NCBI GenBank assembly: GCA_037951105.1
Contig: JBAMJV010003081.1
Coordinates: 178,632-242,631 of the forward strand
DNA from: Echinarachnius parma
Lineage: Eukaryota > Echinodermata > Echinoidea > Clypeasteroida > Echinarachniidae
Length of the DNA: 64,000 nucleotides
Reading direction: 5' to 3'
Shown: positions 1 through 15,300 of the stretch, in pieces
Numbering within the stretch: the stretch's first letter is position 1
Layout: the number at the start of each line of letters is the position of its first letter
Notes under the pieces: model-generated
Seen by the model: only the letters and a program-made list of their open reading frames with translations
What the model was told of the DNA's origin: nothing
The model's database searches: none
Made by a program: the position numbers and the translations under genes

Positions 1-315
1 GGCAAACTGATGCTCTGATTTCATCCTTCTTAATTCGTCCTCTTGATCCATCAACTGGAGCTCAGCATGAAACGCTTCTACAAGCCTTTCACTCTTTACA
101 GAACGCGCACTCTTCTCGCTCCTCTGCTCCATCTCAGCATCACCCCTCTCAGAACGTGCATTCTTGACGCTCCTCTTCTCCAACTCAGCATCACCCTTCT
201 CAGAACGCGCACTCTTCACGCTCCTCTTCTCCAAATCAGCATCGCCCTTCTCGGAACGCGCACTCTTCACGCTCCTCATCTCCAACTCGGATGTAAGACT
301 TTTGGCTGTTGACAT
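1..315 (-). CDS. partial open reading frame with 17-residue repeats
   Basis: An ATG at 313-315 opens 105 codons that run off the left edge without a stop. After MSTAKSLTSE the protein has about four tandem copies of a 17-residue charged unit, consensus LEKRSVKSARSEKGDAE, encoded by a 51-nt DNA repeat. A Glu/Leu-rich helical stretch follows (EAFHAELQLMDQEDELRR). No domain is recognised. Charged N-terminal repeats of this kind occur in host coiled-coil proteins and also at the start of gag-like retroelement frames, and the two cannot be told apart from this fragment. Conservation of the repeat as protein, with mostly synonymous or conservative differences, argues that it has been coding. Confidence 0.45.
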   Translation of the reverse strand, partial: MSTAKSLTSELEMRSVKSARSEKGDADLEKRSVKSARSEKGDAELEKRSVKNARSERGDAEMEQRSEKSARSVKSERLVEAFHAELQLMDQEDELRRMKSEHQFA

Positions 316-2044
316 GGTTACTGCTAAGCACAGTTCTTGTTGGTTGTAGTTTCACTCGAAACATCCACTGGGAGCCAGTCCGTAGATTGTTATTGTGGCT
401 GCCTCGGCTTACAACTAGTAAACCGAGGAGTTTCATTAAAAAACACGAACACCCTAAAGTTGTTATTCACAAGATTTGAATGACGCGATACGAAGACTCA
501 GTTAAAGTTCACGAACTGTCGTTTATTCAATGGTCACGGTCACCAATCTTCAGATAACAATCTGTAACGCAAACAAAAGAAACAAACAAACTACATAATA
601 TTCATACTTATGAGACACTACGACAATATACATGTATGTACATTTATCATTAACAACTAAATTAAAACTATTAAGAAGCACCTGTACTCGAGACAATCTT
701 GATCTATGAAATATTAAAACGAACATGTGATTACCGAATTATGGGTGGTAGCAATAATGACCTTCTTATTATGTAGTATATATAATATCACTTAATTCAT
801 CAAGTTATACGTTGTGTGAGAGTTTTACATTAACTGCCAGAGTTAAACCCCATAGTATCTTCTTACTAATGAGTAATGCTTTGCACACTCCATACTACAG
901 TGTATCATATCAAAAAGAGTTAAATAAGTAATTGAGCCTCCATGAAGTTAGACTGACCAATTGACTACATGTGTGTATCCAAAACTTTCTCTTTGTTTCA
1001 TAATCAACAAGTCATAACCTGTACATTTACTGTTCAAGAATAACCAATTATACCGGGCAATTATACTACGTTAATAAACATAACAAATCGTTCATAATAA
1101 TACAAAACATCAAGTTAAAACAATGAAATGTAAATCAACTTACATTAACTAATTATGCAGTCTATTTACATATTGGCTGCAACAAAACAACTATAAGTAT
1201 TAAGAATAAAACTATCCAAAATAGAATATACTATCCTACTAAACCGTAAAGTACCTTTCTTAGAACACATTATGATGCAGTCACGAGCATGCATGCAAGG
1301 CTGAATAAAGGAAATAGAGAGAGAGAAAGGATGAGAGCAGAGAGGGATGAATGGCAAAACAGAGAAGAGAGAGGGGGATGGATAGCGATAAAGAGAAGAG
1401 AAAGAGAGGAATGGATAGCGATAAAGAGAAGAGAGAGAGAGGGAGGGAGAGGAAATCTAGCCGATGCACACATCTCATACACACACTGGAAGAGCACACA
1501 TATTACTTTCTTGCCTTCCATGTTCCGAAACTAGGTATCTATAACAAACAAAAGGTGACTACAATATTCTCTAATAATCTTACATTACTTCATTAGTCAT
1601 ACAAACACTTCAACATTAACTACCACTATAATATATCAAGTGAGTTCTTACCTATTCGGGTCTGTAAAATGCTCCACAATCACTGGAAAACAAACTTTAA
1701 AGGGCGGTTGCAACTTGCAACCTTACTGTAGTAACATTCACTTGAACAATGATGGTATATGACCTCTACACATAATATGTAATACATCTACAGAACTCCT
1801 ACTTCCATGGTATAATTACAACACAAGTGCTTGACACCGAATGCATGGTATATACATTGTGGGCAAATACTTTCATTTAGCCCTGAAACAAGGGGGCTTC
1901 TGTTCTACGTTCCCCACAGAATAACTAAATCGGTAGTCTACGAATTCAGACTATAGTAGGCCTATGGCATTAATAATCTTCAATTTGAGACATATTAAAC
2001 TAAATGTCTTCAACAATTTCTCACTACACATTGCTGTAGTGACA
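316..2044. other. A+T-rich region without recognisable gene
   Basis: No supported exon is seen on either strand. The only structure is a purine-rich stretch at about 1310-1455 made of GA-rich repeats, including two copies of a unit containing GATAGCGATAAAGAGAAG spaced 33 bp apart. The short open frames over this stretch are low-complexity translations. The region lies between the partial frame at the left edge and the satellite array. Confidence 0.5.
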
Positions 2045-5000
2045 AATAGAGTATCATGGGAACGTCCACCATTCAATGATTTATATTGCAATGAATAGAG
2101 TATCATGGGAACGTCCACCATTCAATGATTTATATTGCAATGAAAAGGATTTCATGGGAACGTCCCCCATTCAATGATTTATATTGCAATGAATAGAGTA
2201 TCATGGGAACGTCCACCATTCAATGATTTATATTGCAATGAATAGAGTATCATGGGAACGTCCACCATTCAATGATTTATATTGCAATGAATAGAGTATC
2301 ATGGGAACGTCCACCATTCAATGGTTTATATTGCAATGAATAGAGTATCATGGGAACGTCCACCATTCAATGATTTATATTGCAATGAATAGAGTATCAT
2401 GGGAACGTCCACCATTCAATGGTTTATATTGCAATGAATATAGTATCATGGGAACGTCCCCCATTCAATGATTTATATTGCAATGAATAGAGTATCATGG
2501 GAACGTCCACCATTCAATGGTTTATATTGCAATGAATAGAGTATCATGGGAACGTCCACCATTCAATGATTTATATTGCAATGAATAGAGTATCATGGGA
2601 ACGTCCACCATTCAATGGTTTATATTGCAATGAATAGAGTATCATGGGAACGTCCACCATTCAATGATTTATATTGCAATGAATAGAGTATCATGGGAAC
2701 GTCCACCATACCCCCAGGTTATCTACCCCATGATTTATATTACAATGAATAGAGTATCATGGGAACGTCCACCATTCAATGATTTATATTGCAATGAATA
2801 GAGTATCATGGGAACGTCCCCCCATTCAATGATTTATATTGCAATGAATAGAGTATCATGGGAACGTCCACCATTCAATGAGTTATATTGCAATGAATAG
2901 AGTATCATGGGAACGTCCACCATTCAATGATTTATATTGCAATGAATAGAGTATCATGGGAACGTCCACCATTCAATGAGTTATATTGCAATGAATAGAG
3001 TATCATGGGAACGTCCACCATTCAATGATTTATATTGCAATGAATAGAGTATCATGGGAACGTCCCCCATTCAATGATTTATATTGCAATGAATAGAGTA
3101 TCATGGGAACGTCCACCATTCAATGATTTATATTGCAATGAATAGAGTATCATGGGAACGTCCACCATTCAATGATTTATATTGCAATGAAAAGGATTTC
3201 ATGGGAACGTCCCCCATTCAATGATTTATATTGCAATGAATAGAGTATCATGGGAACGTCCACCATTCAATGATTTATATTGCAATGAATAGAGTATCAT
3301 GGGAACGTCCACCATTCAATGATTTATATTGCAATGAATAGAGTATCATGGGAACGTTCACCATTCAATGGTTTATATTGCAATGAATAGAGTATCATGG
3401 GAACGTCCACCATTCAATGATTTATATTGCAATGAATAGAGTATCATGGGAACGTCCACCATTCAATGGTTTATATTGCAATGAATAGAGTATCATGGGA
3501 ATGTCCACCATTCAATGATTTATATTGCAATGAATAGAGTATCATGGGAACGTCCACCATTCAATGGTTTATATTGCAATGAATAGAGTATCATGGGAAC
3601 GTCCACCATTCAATGATTTATATTGCAATGAATAGAGTATCATGGGAACGTCCACCATTCAATGGTTTATATTGCAATGAATAGAGTATCATGGGAACGT
3701 CCACCATTCAATGATTTATATTGCAATGAATAGAGTATCATGGGAACGTCCACCATTCAATGGTTTATATTGCAATGAATAGAGTATCATGGGAACGTCC
3801 ACCATTCAATGATTTATATTGCAATGAATAGAGTATTATGGGAACGTCCACCATTCAATGGTTTATATTGCAATGAAAAGGATTTCATGGGAACGTCCAC
3901 CATTCAATGGTTTATATTGCAATGAATAGAGTATCATGGGAACGTCCACCATTCAATGATTTATATTGCAATGAATAGAGTATCATGGGAACGTTCACCA
4001 TTCAATGGTTTATATTGCAATGAATAGAGTATCATGGGAACGTCCACCATTCAATGATTTATATTGCAATGAATAGGGTATCATGGGAACGTCCACCATT
4101 CAATGATTTATATTGCAATGAATAGAGTATCATGGGAACGTCCACCATTCAATGGTTTATATTGCAATGAATAGAGTATCATGGGAACGTCCACCATTCA
4201 ATGATTTATATTGCAATGAATAGAGTATCATGGGAACGTCCACCATTCAATGGTTTATATTGCAATGAATAGAGTATCATGGGAACGTCCACCATTCAAT
4301 GATTTATATTGCAATGAATAGAGTATCATGGGAACGTCCCCCATTCAATGATTTATATTGCAATGAATAGAGTATCATGGGAACGTCCACCATTCAATGA
4401 TTTATATTGCAATGAATAGAGTATCATGGGAACGTCCACCATTCAATGATGTATATTGCATTGAATAGAGTATCATGGGAACGCCCCCATGATGTATATT
4501 GCATTGAATAGAGTATCATGGGAACGTCCTACCCCATGATTTATATTGCAATGAATAGAGTATCATGGGAACGTCCACCATGAAATGATTTATATTGCAA
4601 TGAAAAGGATTTCATGGGAACGTCCCCCATTCAATGATTTATATTGCAATGAATAGAGTATCATGGGAACGCCCCCCATGATGTATATTGCATTGAATAG
4701 AGTATCATGGGAACGTCCTACCCCATGATGTAATTGCAATGAAAAGAGTATCATGGGAACGTCCACCATTCAATGGTTTATATTGCAATGAATAGAGTAT
4801 CATGGGAACGTCCACCATACCCCCAGGTTATCTACCCCATGATTTATATTACAATGAATAGAGTATCATGGGAACGTCCACCATTCAATGATTTATATTG
4901 CAATGAATAGAGTATCATGGGAACGTCCCCCATTCAATGATTTATATTGCAATGAATAGAGTATCATGGGAACGTCCACCATTCAATGAGTTATATTGCA

Positions 5001-8000
5001 ATGAATAGAGTATCATGGGAACGTCCACCATTCAATGATTTATATTGCAATGAATAGAGTATCATGGGAACGTCCACCATTCAATGAGTTATATTGCAAT
5101 GAATAGAGTATCATGGGAACGTCCACCATTCAATGATTTATATTGCAATGAATAGAGTATCATGGGAACGTCCCCCATTCAATGATTTATATTGCAATGA
5201 ATAGAGTATCATGGGAACGTCCACCATTCAATGATTTATATTGCAATGAATAGAGTATCATGGGAACGTCCACCATTCAATGATTTATATTGCAATGAAA
5301 AGGATTTCATGGGAACGTCCCCCATTCAATGATTTATATTGCAATGAATAGAGTATCATGGGAACGTCCACCATTCAATGATTTATATTGCAATGAATAG
5401 AGTATCATGGGAACGTCCACCATTCAATGATTTATATTGCAATGAATAGAGTATCATGGGAACGTCCACCATTCAATGGTTTATATTGCAATGAATAGAG
5501 TATCATGGGAACGTCCACCATTCAATGATTTATATTGCAATGAATAGAGTATCATGGGAACGTCCACCATTCAATGGTTTATATTGCAATGAATATAGTA
5601 TCATGGGAACGTCCACCATTCAATGATTTATATTGCAATGAATAGAGTATCATGGGAACGTCCACCATTCAATGGTTTATATTGCAATGAATAGAGTATC
5701 ATGGGAACGTCCACCATTCAATGATTTATATTGCAATGAATAGAGTATCATGGGAACGTCCACCATTCAATGGTTTATATTGCAATGAATAGAGTATCAT
5801 GGGAACGTCCACCATTCAATGATTTATATTGCAATGAATAGAGTATCATGGGAACGTCCACCATACCCCCAGGTTATCTACCCCATGATTTATATTACAA
5901 TGAATAGAGTATCATGGGAACGTCCACCATTCAATGATTTATATTGCAATGAATAGAGTATCATGGGAACGTCCCCCATTCAATGATTTATATTGCAATG
6001 AATAGAGTATCATGGGAACGTCCACCATTCAATGAGTTATATTGCAATGAATAGAGTATCATGGGAACGTCCACCATTCAATGATTTATATTGCAATGAA
6101 TAGAGTATCATGGGAACGTCCACCATTCAATGAGTTATATTGCAATGAATAGAGTATCATGGGAACGTCCACCATTCAATGATTTATATTGCAATGAATA
6201 GAGTATCATGGGAACGTCCCCCATTCAATGATTTATATTGCAATGAATAGAGTATCATGGGAACGTCCACCATTCAATGATTTATATTGCAATGAATAGA
6301 GTATCATGGGAACGTCCACCATTCAATGATGTATATTGCATTGAATAGAGTATCATGGGAACGCCCCCATGATGTATATTGCATTGAATAGAGTATCATG
6401 GGAACGTCCTACCCCATGATTTATATTGCAATGAATAGAGTATCATGGGAACGTCCACCATGAAATGATTTATATTGCAATGAAAAGGATTTCATGGGAA
6501 CGTCCCCCATTCAATGATTTATATTGCAATGAATAGAGTATCATGGGAACGCCCCCCATGATGTATATTGCATTGAATAGAGTATCATGGGAACGTCCTA
6601 CCCCATGATGTAATTGCAATGAATAGAGTATCATGGGAACGTCCACCATTCAATGATTTATATTGCAATGAATAGAGTATCATGGGAACGTCCACCATTC
6701 AATGAGTTATATTGCAATGAATAGAGTATCATGGGAACGTCCACCATTCAATGATTTATATTGCAATGAATAGAGTATCATGGGAACGTCCCCCATTCAA
6801 TGATTTATATTGCAATGAATAGAGTATCATGGGAACGTCCACCATTCAATGATTTATATTGCAATGAATAGAGTATCATGGGAACGTCCACCATTCAATG
6901 ATTTATATTGCAATGAAAAGGATTTCATGGGAACGTCCCCCATTCAATGATTTATATTGCAATGAATAGAGTATCATGGGAACGTCCACCATTCAATGAT
7001 TTATATTGCAATGAATAGAGTATCATGGGAACGTCCACCATTCAATGATTTATATTGCAATGAATAGAGTATCATGGGAACGTTCACCATTCAATGGTTT
7101 ATATTGCAATGAATAGAGTATCATGGGAACGTCCACCATTCAATGATTTATATTGCAATGAATAGAGTATCATGGGAACGTCCACCATTCAATGGTTTAT
7201 ATTGCAATGAATAGAGTATCATGGGAATGTCCACCATTCAATGATTTATATTGCAATGAATAGAGTATCATGGGAACGTCCACCATTCAATGGTTTATAT
7301 TGCAATGAATAGAGTATCATGGGAACGTCCACCATTCAATGATTTATATTGCAATGAATAGAGTATCATGGGAACGTCCACCATTCAATGGTTTATATTG
7401 CAATGAATAGAGTATCATGGGAACGTCCACCATTCAATGATTTATATTGCAATGAATAGAGTATCATGGGAACGTCCACCATTCAATGGTTTATATTGCA
7501 ATGAATAGAGTATCATGGGAACGTCCACCATTCAATGATTTATATTGCAATGAATAGAGTATTATGGGAACGTCCACCATTCAATGGTTTATATTGCAAT
7601 GAAAAGGATTTCATGGGAACGTCCACCATTCAATGGTTTATATTGCAATGAATAGAGTATCATGGGAACGTCCACCATTCAATGATTTATATTGCAATGA
7701 ATAGAGTATCATGGGAACGTTCACCATTCAATGGTTTATATTGCAATGAATAGAGTATCATGGGAACGTCCACCATTCAATGATTTATATTGCAATGAAT
7801 AGAGTATCATGGGAACGTCCACCATTCAATGATTTATATTGCAATGAATAGAGTATCATGGGAACGTCCACCATTCAATGGTTTATATTGCAATGAATAG
7901 AGTATCATGGGAACGTCCACCATTCAATGATTTATATTGCAATGAATAGAGTATCATGGGAACGTCCACCATTCAATGGTTTATATTGCAATGAATAGAG

Positions 8001-8818
8001 TATCATGGGAACGTCCACCATTCAATGATTTATATTGCAATGAATAGAGTATCATGGGAACGTCCACCATTCAATGATTTATATTGCAATGAATAGAGTA
8101 TCATGGGAACGTCCCCCATTCAATGATTTATATTGCAATGAATAGAGTATCATGGGAACGTCCACCATTCAATGAGTTATATTGCAATGAATAGAGTATC
8201 ATGGGAACGTCCACCATTCAATGATTTATATTGCAATGAATAGAGTATCATGGGAACGTCCACCATTCAATGAGTTATATTGCAATGAATAGAGTATCAT
8301 GGGAACGTCCACCATTCAATGATTTATATTGCAATGAATAGAGTATCATGGGAACGTCCCCCATTCAATGATTTATATTGCAATGAATAGAGTATCATGG
8401 GAACGTCCACCATTCAATGATTTATATTGCAATGAATAGAGTATCATGGGAACGTCCACCATTCAATGATTTATATTGCAATGAAAAGGATTTCATGGGA
8501 ACGTCCCCCATTCAATGATTTATATTGCAATGAATAGAGTATCATGGGAACGTCCACCATTCAATGATTTATATTGCAATGAATAGAGTATCATGGGAAC
8601 GTCCACCATTCAATGATTTATATTGCAATGAATAGAGTATCATGGGAACGTCCACCATTCAATGGTTTATATTGCAATGAATAGAGTATCATGGGAACGT
8701 CCACCATTCAATGATTTATATTGCAATGAATAGAGTATCATGGGAACGTCCACCATTCAATGGTTTATATTGCAATGAATAGAGTATCATGGGAACGTCC
8801 ACCATTCAATGATTTATA

Positions 8819-9348
8819 CAGGGTGGCCCAAAAAAAACGGAACGGGGCACTTCCCAAAATATAGTAACAAATGTATTATGTCCATCGGAAATAGTGTCTT
8901 TTCAAATGAACAACGATACCAAGAACAGTCAATTTGGTCGTGTAGTTTTTGTTTTAGGGCGCTGTGAGTGACACCATGTCAGGTTCTCTTTTTTGTCAAT
9001 TTGTATTGAGCCAGCGCTTGATGAATCGCACTAACCGCCGTCCATATCGTTGAGCATCGCGCACTATTGTTTGTGTGCACTCAGCCGTGTGCCGAGAGAA
9101 TGGACATGGTCGCTGAATGGTATTACGGGCAAGGAGTGCGGTTAAACAGGCATTGACTAGGTCGAAATCGACATAAATCGGCACCTGACATGGTCTCACT
9201 CACTACGTCCTTAAACAAAAACGACCTAACCAAAATTACTGTTCTTGGTATCGTTTTTCATTGGAAAGGACACCCTATCCGATGAACATAAACATTGTGT
9301 TATTATATTTTGGGAAGTGCCCCGTTCCGTTTTTTTTGGGCCACCCTG
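8819..9348. mobile_element. Tc1/mariner-like MITE inserted in the satellite
   Basis: A 530-bp insertion begins CAGGGTGGCCCAAAAAAAAC and ends with the inverse, flanked by TA on both sides (8817-8818, 9349-9350). Removing it with one TA restores a normal satellite monomer. The inverted repeats are about 45 bp near-perfect and continue imperfectly to about 150 bp. There is no transposase frame; the 67-codon frame inside is not recognisable. Terminal CAGGGTG with a TA target is typical of the Tc1/mariner (IS630) superfamily. Non-autonomous. Confidence 0.85.
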
Positions 9349-12300
9349 TATTGCAATGAATAGAGTATCATGGGAACGTCCACCATTCAATGGTTTATAT
9401 TGCAATGAATAGAGTATCATGGGAACGTCCACCATTCAATGATTTATATTGCAATGAATAGAGTATCATGGGAACGTCCACCATTCAATGGTTTATATTG
9501 CAATGAATAGAGTATCATGGGAACGTCCACCATTCAATGATTTATATTGCAATGAATAGAGTATCATGGGAACGTCCACCATTCAATGGTTTATATTGCA
9601 ATGAATAGAGTATCATGGGAACGTCCACCATTCAATGATTTATATTGCAATGAATAGAGTATTATGGGAACGTCCACCATTCAATGGTTTATATTGCAAT
9701 GAAAAGGATTTCATGGGAACGTCCACCATTCAATGGTTTATATTGCAATGAATAGAGTATCATGGGAACGTCCACCATTCAATGATTTATATTGCAATGA
9801 ATAGAGTATCATGGGAACGTTCACCATTCAATGGTTTATATTGCAATGAATAGAGTATCATGGGAACGTCCACCATTCAATGATTTATATTGCAATGAAT
9901 AGAGTATCATGGGAACGTCCACCATTCAATGATTTATATTGCAATGAATAGAGTATCATGGGAACGTCCACCATTCAATGGTTTATATTGCAATGAATAG
10001 AGTATCATGGGAACGTCCACCATTCAATGATTTATATTGCAATGAATAGAGTATCATGGGAACGTCCACCATTCAATGGTTTATATTGCAATGAATAGAG
10101 TATCATGGGAACGTCCACCATTCAATGATTTATATTGCAATGAATAGAGTATCATGGGAACGTCCCCCATTCAATGATTTATATTGCAATGAATAGAGTA
10201 TCATGGGAACGTCCACCATTCAATGGTTTATATTGCAATGAATAGAGTATCATGGGAACGTCCACCATTCAATGATTTATATTGCAATGAATAGAGTATC
10301 ATGGGAACGTCCACCATTCAATGGTTTATATTGCAATGAATAGAGTATCATGGGAACGTCCACCATACCCCCAGGTTATCTACCCCATGATTTATATTAC
10401 AATGAATAGAGTATCATGGGAACGTCCACCATTCAATGATTTATATTGCAATGAATAGAGTATCATGAGAACGTCCCCCATTCAATGATTTATATTGCAA
10501 TGAATAGAGTATCATGGGAACGTCCACCATTCAATGAGTTATATTGCAATGAATAGAGTATCATGGGAACGTCCACCATTCAATGATTTATATTGCAATG
10601 AATAGAGTATCATGGGAACGTCCACCATTCAATGAGTTATATTGCAATGAATAGAGTATCATGGGAACGTCCACCATTCAATGATTTATATTGCAATGAA
10701 TAGAGTATCATGGGAACGTCCCCCATTCAATGATTTATATTGCAATGAATAGAGTATCATGGGAACGTCCACCATTCAATGATTTATATTGCAATGAATA
10801 GAGTATCATGGGAACGTCCACCATTCAATGATTTATATTGCAATGAAAAGGATTTCATGGGAACGTCCCCCATTCAATGATTTATATTGCAATGAATAGA
10901 GTATCATGGGAACGTCCACCATTCAATGATTTATATTGCAATGAATAGAGTATCATGGGAACGTCCACCATTCAATGATTTATATTGCAATGAATAGAGT
11001 ATCATGGGAACGTCCACCATTCAATGGTTTATATTGCAATGAATAGAGTATCATGGGAACGTCCACCATTCAATGATTTATATTGCAATGAATAGAGTAT
11101 CATGGGAACGTCCACCATTCAATGGTTTATATTGCAATGAATAGAGTATCATGGGAACGTCCACCATTCAATGATTTATATTGCAATGAATAGAGTATCA
11201 TGGGAACGTCCCCCATTCAATGATTTATATTGCAATGAATAGAGTATCATGGGAACGTCCACCATTCAATGATTTATATTGCAATGAATAGAGTATCATG
11301 GGAACGTCCACCATTCAATGATGTATATTGCATTGAATAGAGTATCATGGGAACGCCCCCCATGATGTATATTGCATTGAATAGAGTATCATGGGAACGT
11401 CCTACCCCATGATTTATATTGCAATGAATAGAGTATCATGGGAACGTCCACCATGAAATGATTTATATTGCAATGAAAAGGATTTCATGGGAACGTCCCC
11501 CATTCAATGATTTATATTGCAATGAATAGAGTATCATGGGAACGCCCCCCATGATGTATATTGCATTGAATAGAGTATCATGGGAACGTCCTACCCCATG
11601 ATGTATATTGCAATGAATAGAGTATCATGGGAACGTCCACCATTCAATGGTTTATATTGCAATGAATAGAGTATCATGGGAACGTCCACCATACCCCCAG
11701 GTTATCTACCCCATGATTTATATTACAATGAATAGAGTATCATGGGAACGTCCACCATTCAATGATTTATATTGCAATGAATAGAGTATCATGGGAACGT
11801 CCCCCATTCAATGATTTATATTGCAATGAATAGAGTATCATGGGAACGTCCACCATTCAATGAGTTATATTGCAATGAATAGAGTATCATGGGAACGTCC
11901 ACCATTCAATGATTTATATTGCAATGAATAGAGTATCATGGGAACGTCCACCATTCAATGAGTTATATTGCAATGAATAGAGTATCATGGGAACGTCCAC
12001 CATTCAATGATTTATATTGCAATGAATAGAGTATCATGGGAACGTCCCCCATTCAATGATTTATATTGCAATGAATAGAGTATCATGGGAACGTCCACCA
12101 TTCAATGATTTATATTGCAATGAATAGAGTATCATGGGAACGTCCACCATTCAATGATTTATATTGCAATGAAAAGGATTTCATGGGAACGTCCCCCATT
12201 CAATGATTTATATTGCAATGAATAGAGTATCATGGGAACGTCCACCATTCAATGATTTATATTGCAATGAATAGAGTATCATGGGAACGTCCACCATTCA

Positions 12301-15300
12301 ATGATTTATATTGCAATGAATAGAGTATCATGGGAACGTCCACCATTCAATGGTTTATATTGCAATGAATAGAGTATCATGGGAACGTCCACCATTCAAT
12401 GATTTATATTGCAATGAATAGAGTATCATGGGAACGTCCACCATTCAATGGTTTATATTGCAATGAATAGAGTATCATGGGAACGTCCACCATTCAATGA
12501 TTTATATTGCAATGAATAGAGTATCATGGGAACGTCCCCCATTCAATGATTTATATTGCAATGAATAGAGTATCATGGGAACGTCCACCATTCAATGATT
12601 TATATTGCAATGAATAGAGTATCATGGGAACGTCCACCATTCAATGATGTATATTGCATTGAATAGAGTATCATGGGAACGCCCCCCATGATGTATATTG
12701 CATTGAATAGAGTATCATGGGAACGTCCTACCCCATGATTTATATTGCAATGAATAGAGTATCATGGGAACGTCCACCATGAAATGATTTATATTGCAAT
12801 GAAAAGGATTTCATGGGAACGTCCCCCATTCAATGATTTATATTGCAATGAATAGAGTATCATGGGAACGCCCCCCATGATGTATATTGCATTGAATAGA
12901 GTATCATGGGAACGTCCTACCCCATGATGTATATTGCAATGAATAGAGTATCATGGGAACGTCCACCATTCAATGGTTTATATTGCAATGAATAGAGTAT
13001 CATGGGAACGTCCACCATACCCCCAGGTTATCTACCCCATGATTTATATTACAATGAATAGAGTATCATGGGAACGTCCACCATTCAATGATTTATATTG
13101 CAATGAATAGAGTATCATGGGAACGTCCCCCATTCAATGATTTATATTGCAATGAATAGAGTATCATGGGAACGTCCACCATTCAATGAGTTATATTGCA
13201 ATGAATAGAGTATCATGGGAACGTCCACCATTCAATGATTTATATTGCAATGAATAGAGTATCATGGGAACGTCCACCATTCAATGAGTTATATTGCAAT
13301 GAATAGAGTATCATGGGAACGTCCACCATTCAATGATTTATATTGCAATGAATAGAGTATCATGGGAACGTCCCCCATTCAATGATTTATATTGCAATGA
13401 ATAGAGTATCATGGGAACGTCCACCATTCAATGATTTATATTGCAATGAATAGAGTATCATGGGAACGTCCACCATTCAATGATTTATATTGCAATGAAA
13501 AGGATTTCATGGGAACGTCCCCCATTCAATGATTTATATTGCAATGAATAGAGTATCATGGGAACGTCCACCATTCAATGATTTATATTGCAATGAATAG
13601 AGTATCATGGGAACGTCCACCATTCAATGATTTATATTGCAATGAATAGAGTATCATGGGAACGTCCACCATTCAATGGTTTATATTGCAATGAATAGAG
13701 TATCATGGGAACGTCCACCATTCAATGGTTTATATTGCAATGAATAGAGTATCATGGGAACGTCCACCATTCAATGATTTATATTGCAATGAATAGAGTA
13801 TCATGGGAACGTCCACCATTCAATGGTTTATATTGCAATGAATAGAGTATCATGGGAACGTCCACCATTCAATGATTTATATTGCAATGAATAGAGTATC
13901 ATGGGAACGTCCACCATTCAATGGTTTATATTGCAATGAATAGAGTATCATGGGAACGTCCACCATTCAATGATTTATATTGCAATGAATAGAGTATCAT
14001 GGGAACGTCCACCATTCAATGATTTATATTGCAATGAATAGAGTATCATGGGAACGTCCACCATTCAATGGTTTATATTGCAATGAATAGAGTATCATGG
14101 GAACGTCCACCATTCAATGATTTATATTGCAATGAATAGAGTATCATGGGAACGTCCACCATTCAATGGTTTATATTGCAATGAATAGAGTATCATGGGA
14201 ACGTCCACCATTCAATGATTTATATTGCAATGAATAGAGTATCATGGGAACGTCCCCCATTCAATGATTTATATTGCAATGAATAGAGTATCATGGGAAC
14301 GTCCACCATTCAATGATTTATATTGCAATGAATAGAGTATCATGGGAACGTCCACCATTCAATGATGTATATTGCATTGAATAGAGTATCATGGGAACGC
14401 CCCCCATGATGTATATTGCATTGAATAGAGTATCATGGGAACGTCCTACCCCATGATTTATATTGCAATGAATAGAGTATCATGGGAACGTCCACCATGA
14501 AATGATTTATATTGCAATGAAAAGGATTTCATGGGAACGTCCCCCATTCAATGATTTATATTGCAATGAATAGAGTATCATGGGAACGCCCCCCATGATG
14601 TATATTGCATTGAATAGAGTATCATGGGAACGTCCTACCCCATGATGTATATTGCAATGAATAGAGTATCATGGGAACGTCCACCATTCAATGGTTTATA
14701 TTGCAATGAATAGAGTATCATGGGAACGTCCACCATACCCCCAGGTTATCTACCCCATGATTTATATTACAATGAATAGAGTATCATGGGAACGTCCACC
14801 ATTCAATGATTTATATTGCAATGAATAGAGTATCATGGGAACGTCCCCCATTCAATGATTTATATTGCAATGAATAGAGTATCATGGGAACGTCCACCAT
14901 TCAATGAGTTATATTGCAATGAATAGAGTATCATGGGAACGTCCACCATTCAATGATTTATATTGCAATGAATAGAGTATCATGGGAACGTCCACCATTC
15001 AATGAGTTATATTGCAATGAATAGAGTATCATGGGAACGTCCACCATTCAATGATTTATATTGCAATGAATAGAGTATCATGGGAACGTCCCCCATTCAA
15101 TGATTTATATTGCAATGAATAGAGTATCATGGGAACGTCCACCATTCAATGATTTATATTGCAATGAATAGAGTATCATGGGAACGTCCACCATTCAATG
15201 ATTTATATTGCAATGAAAAGGATTTCATGGGAACGTCCCCCATTCAATGATTTATATTGCAATGAATAGAGTATCATGGGAACGTCCACCATTCAATGAT

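Noticed and set aside
1289-1596. Arg/Glu-rich and Ser/Leu-rich frames over the GA-rich stretch
   Set aside because: Low-complexity translations of purine repeats.
8996-9199. 67-codon frame inside the MITE at 8819-9348
   Set aside because: Not similar to any transposase I recognise; the element is too short to be autonomous.
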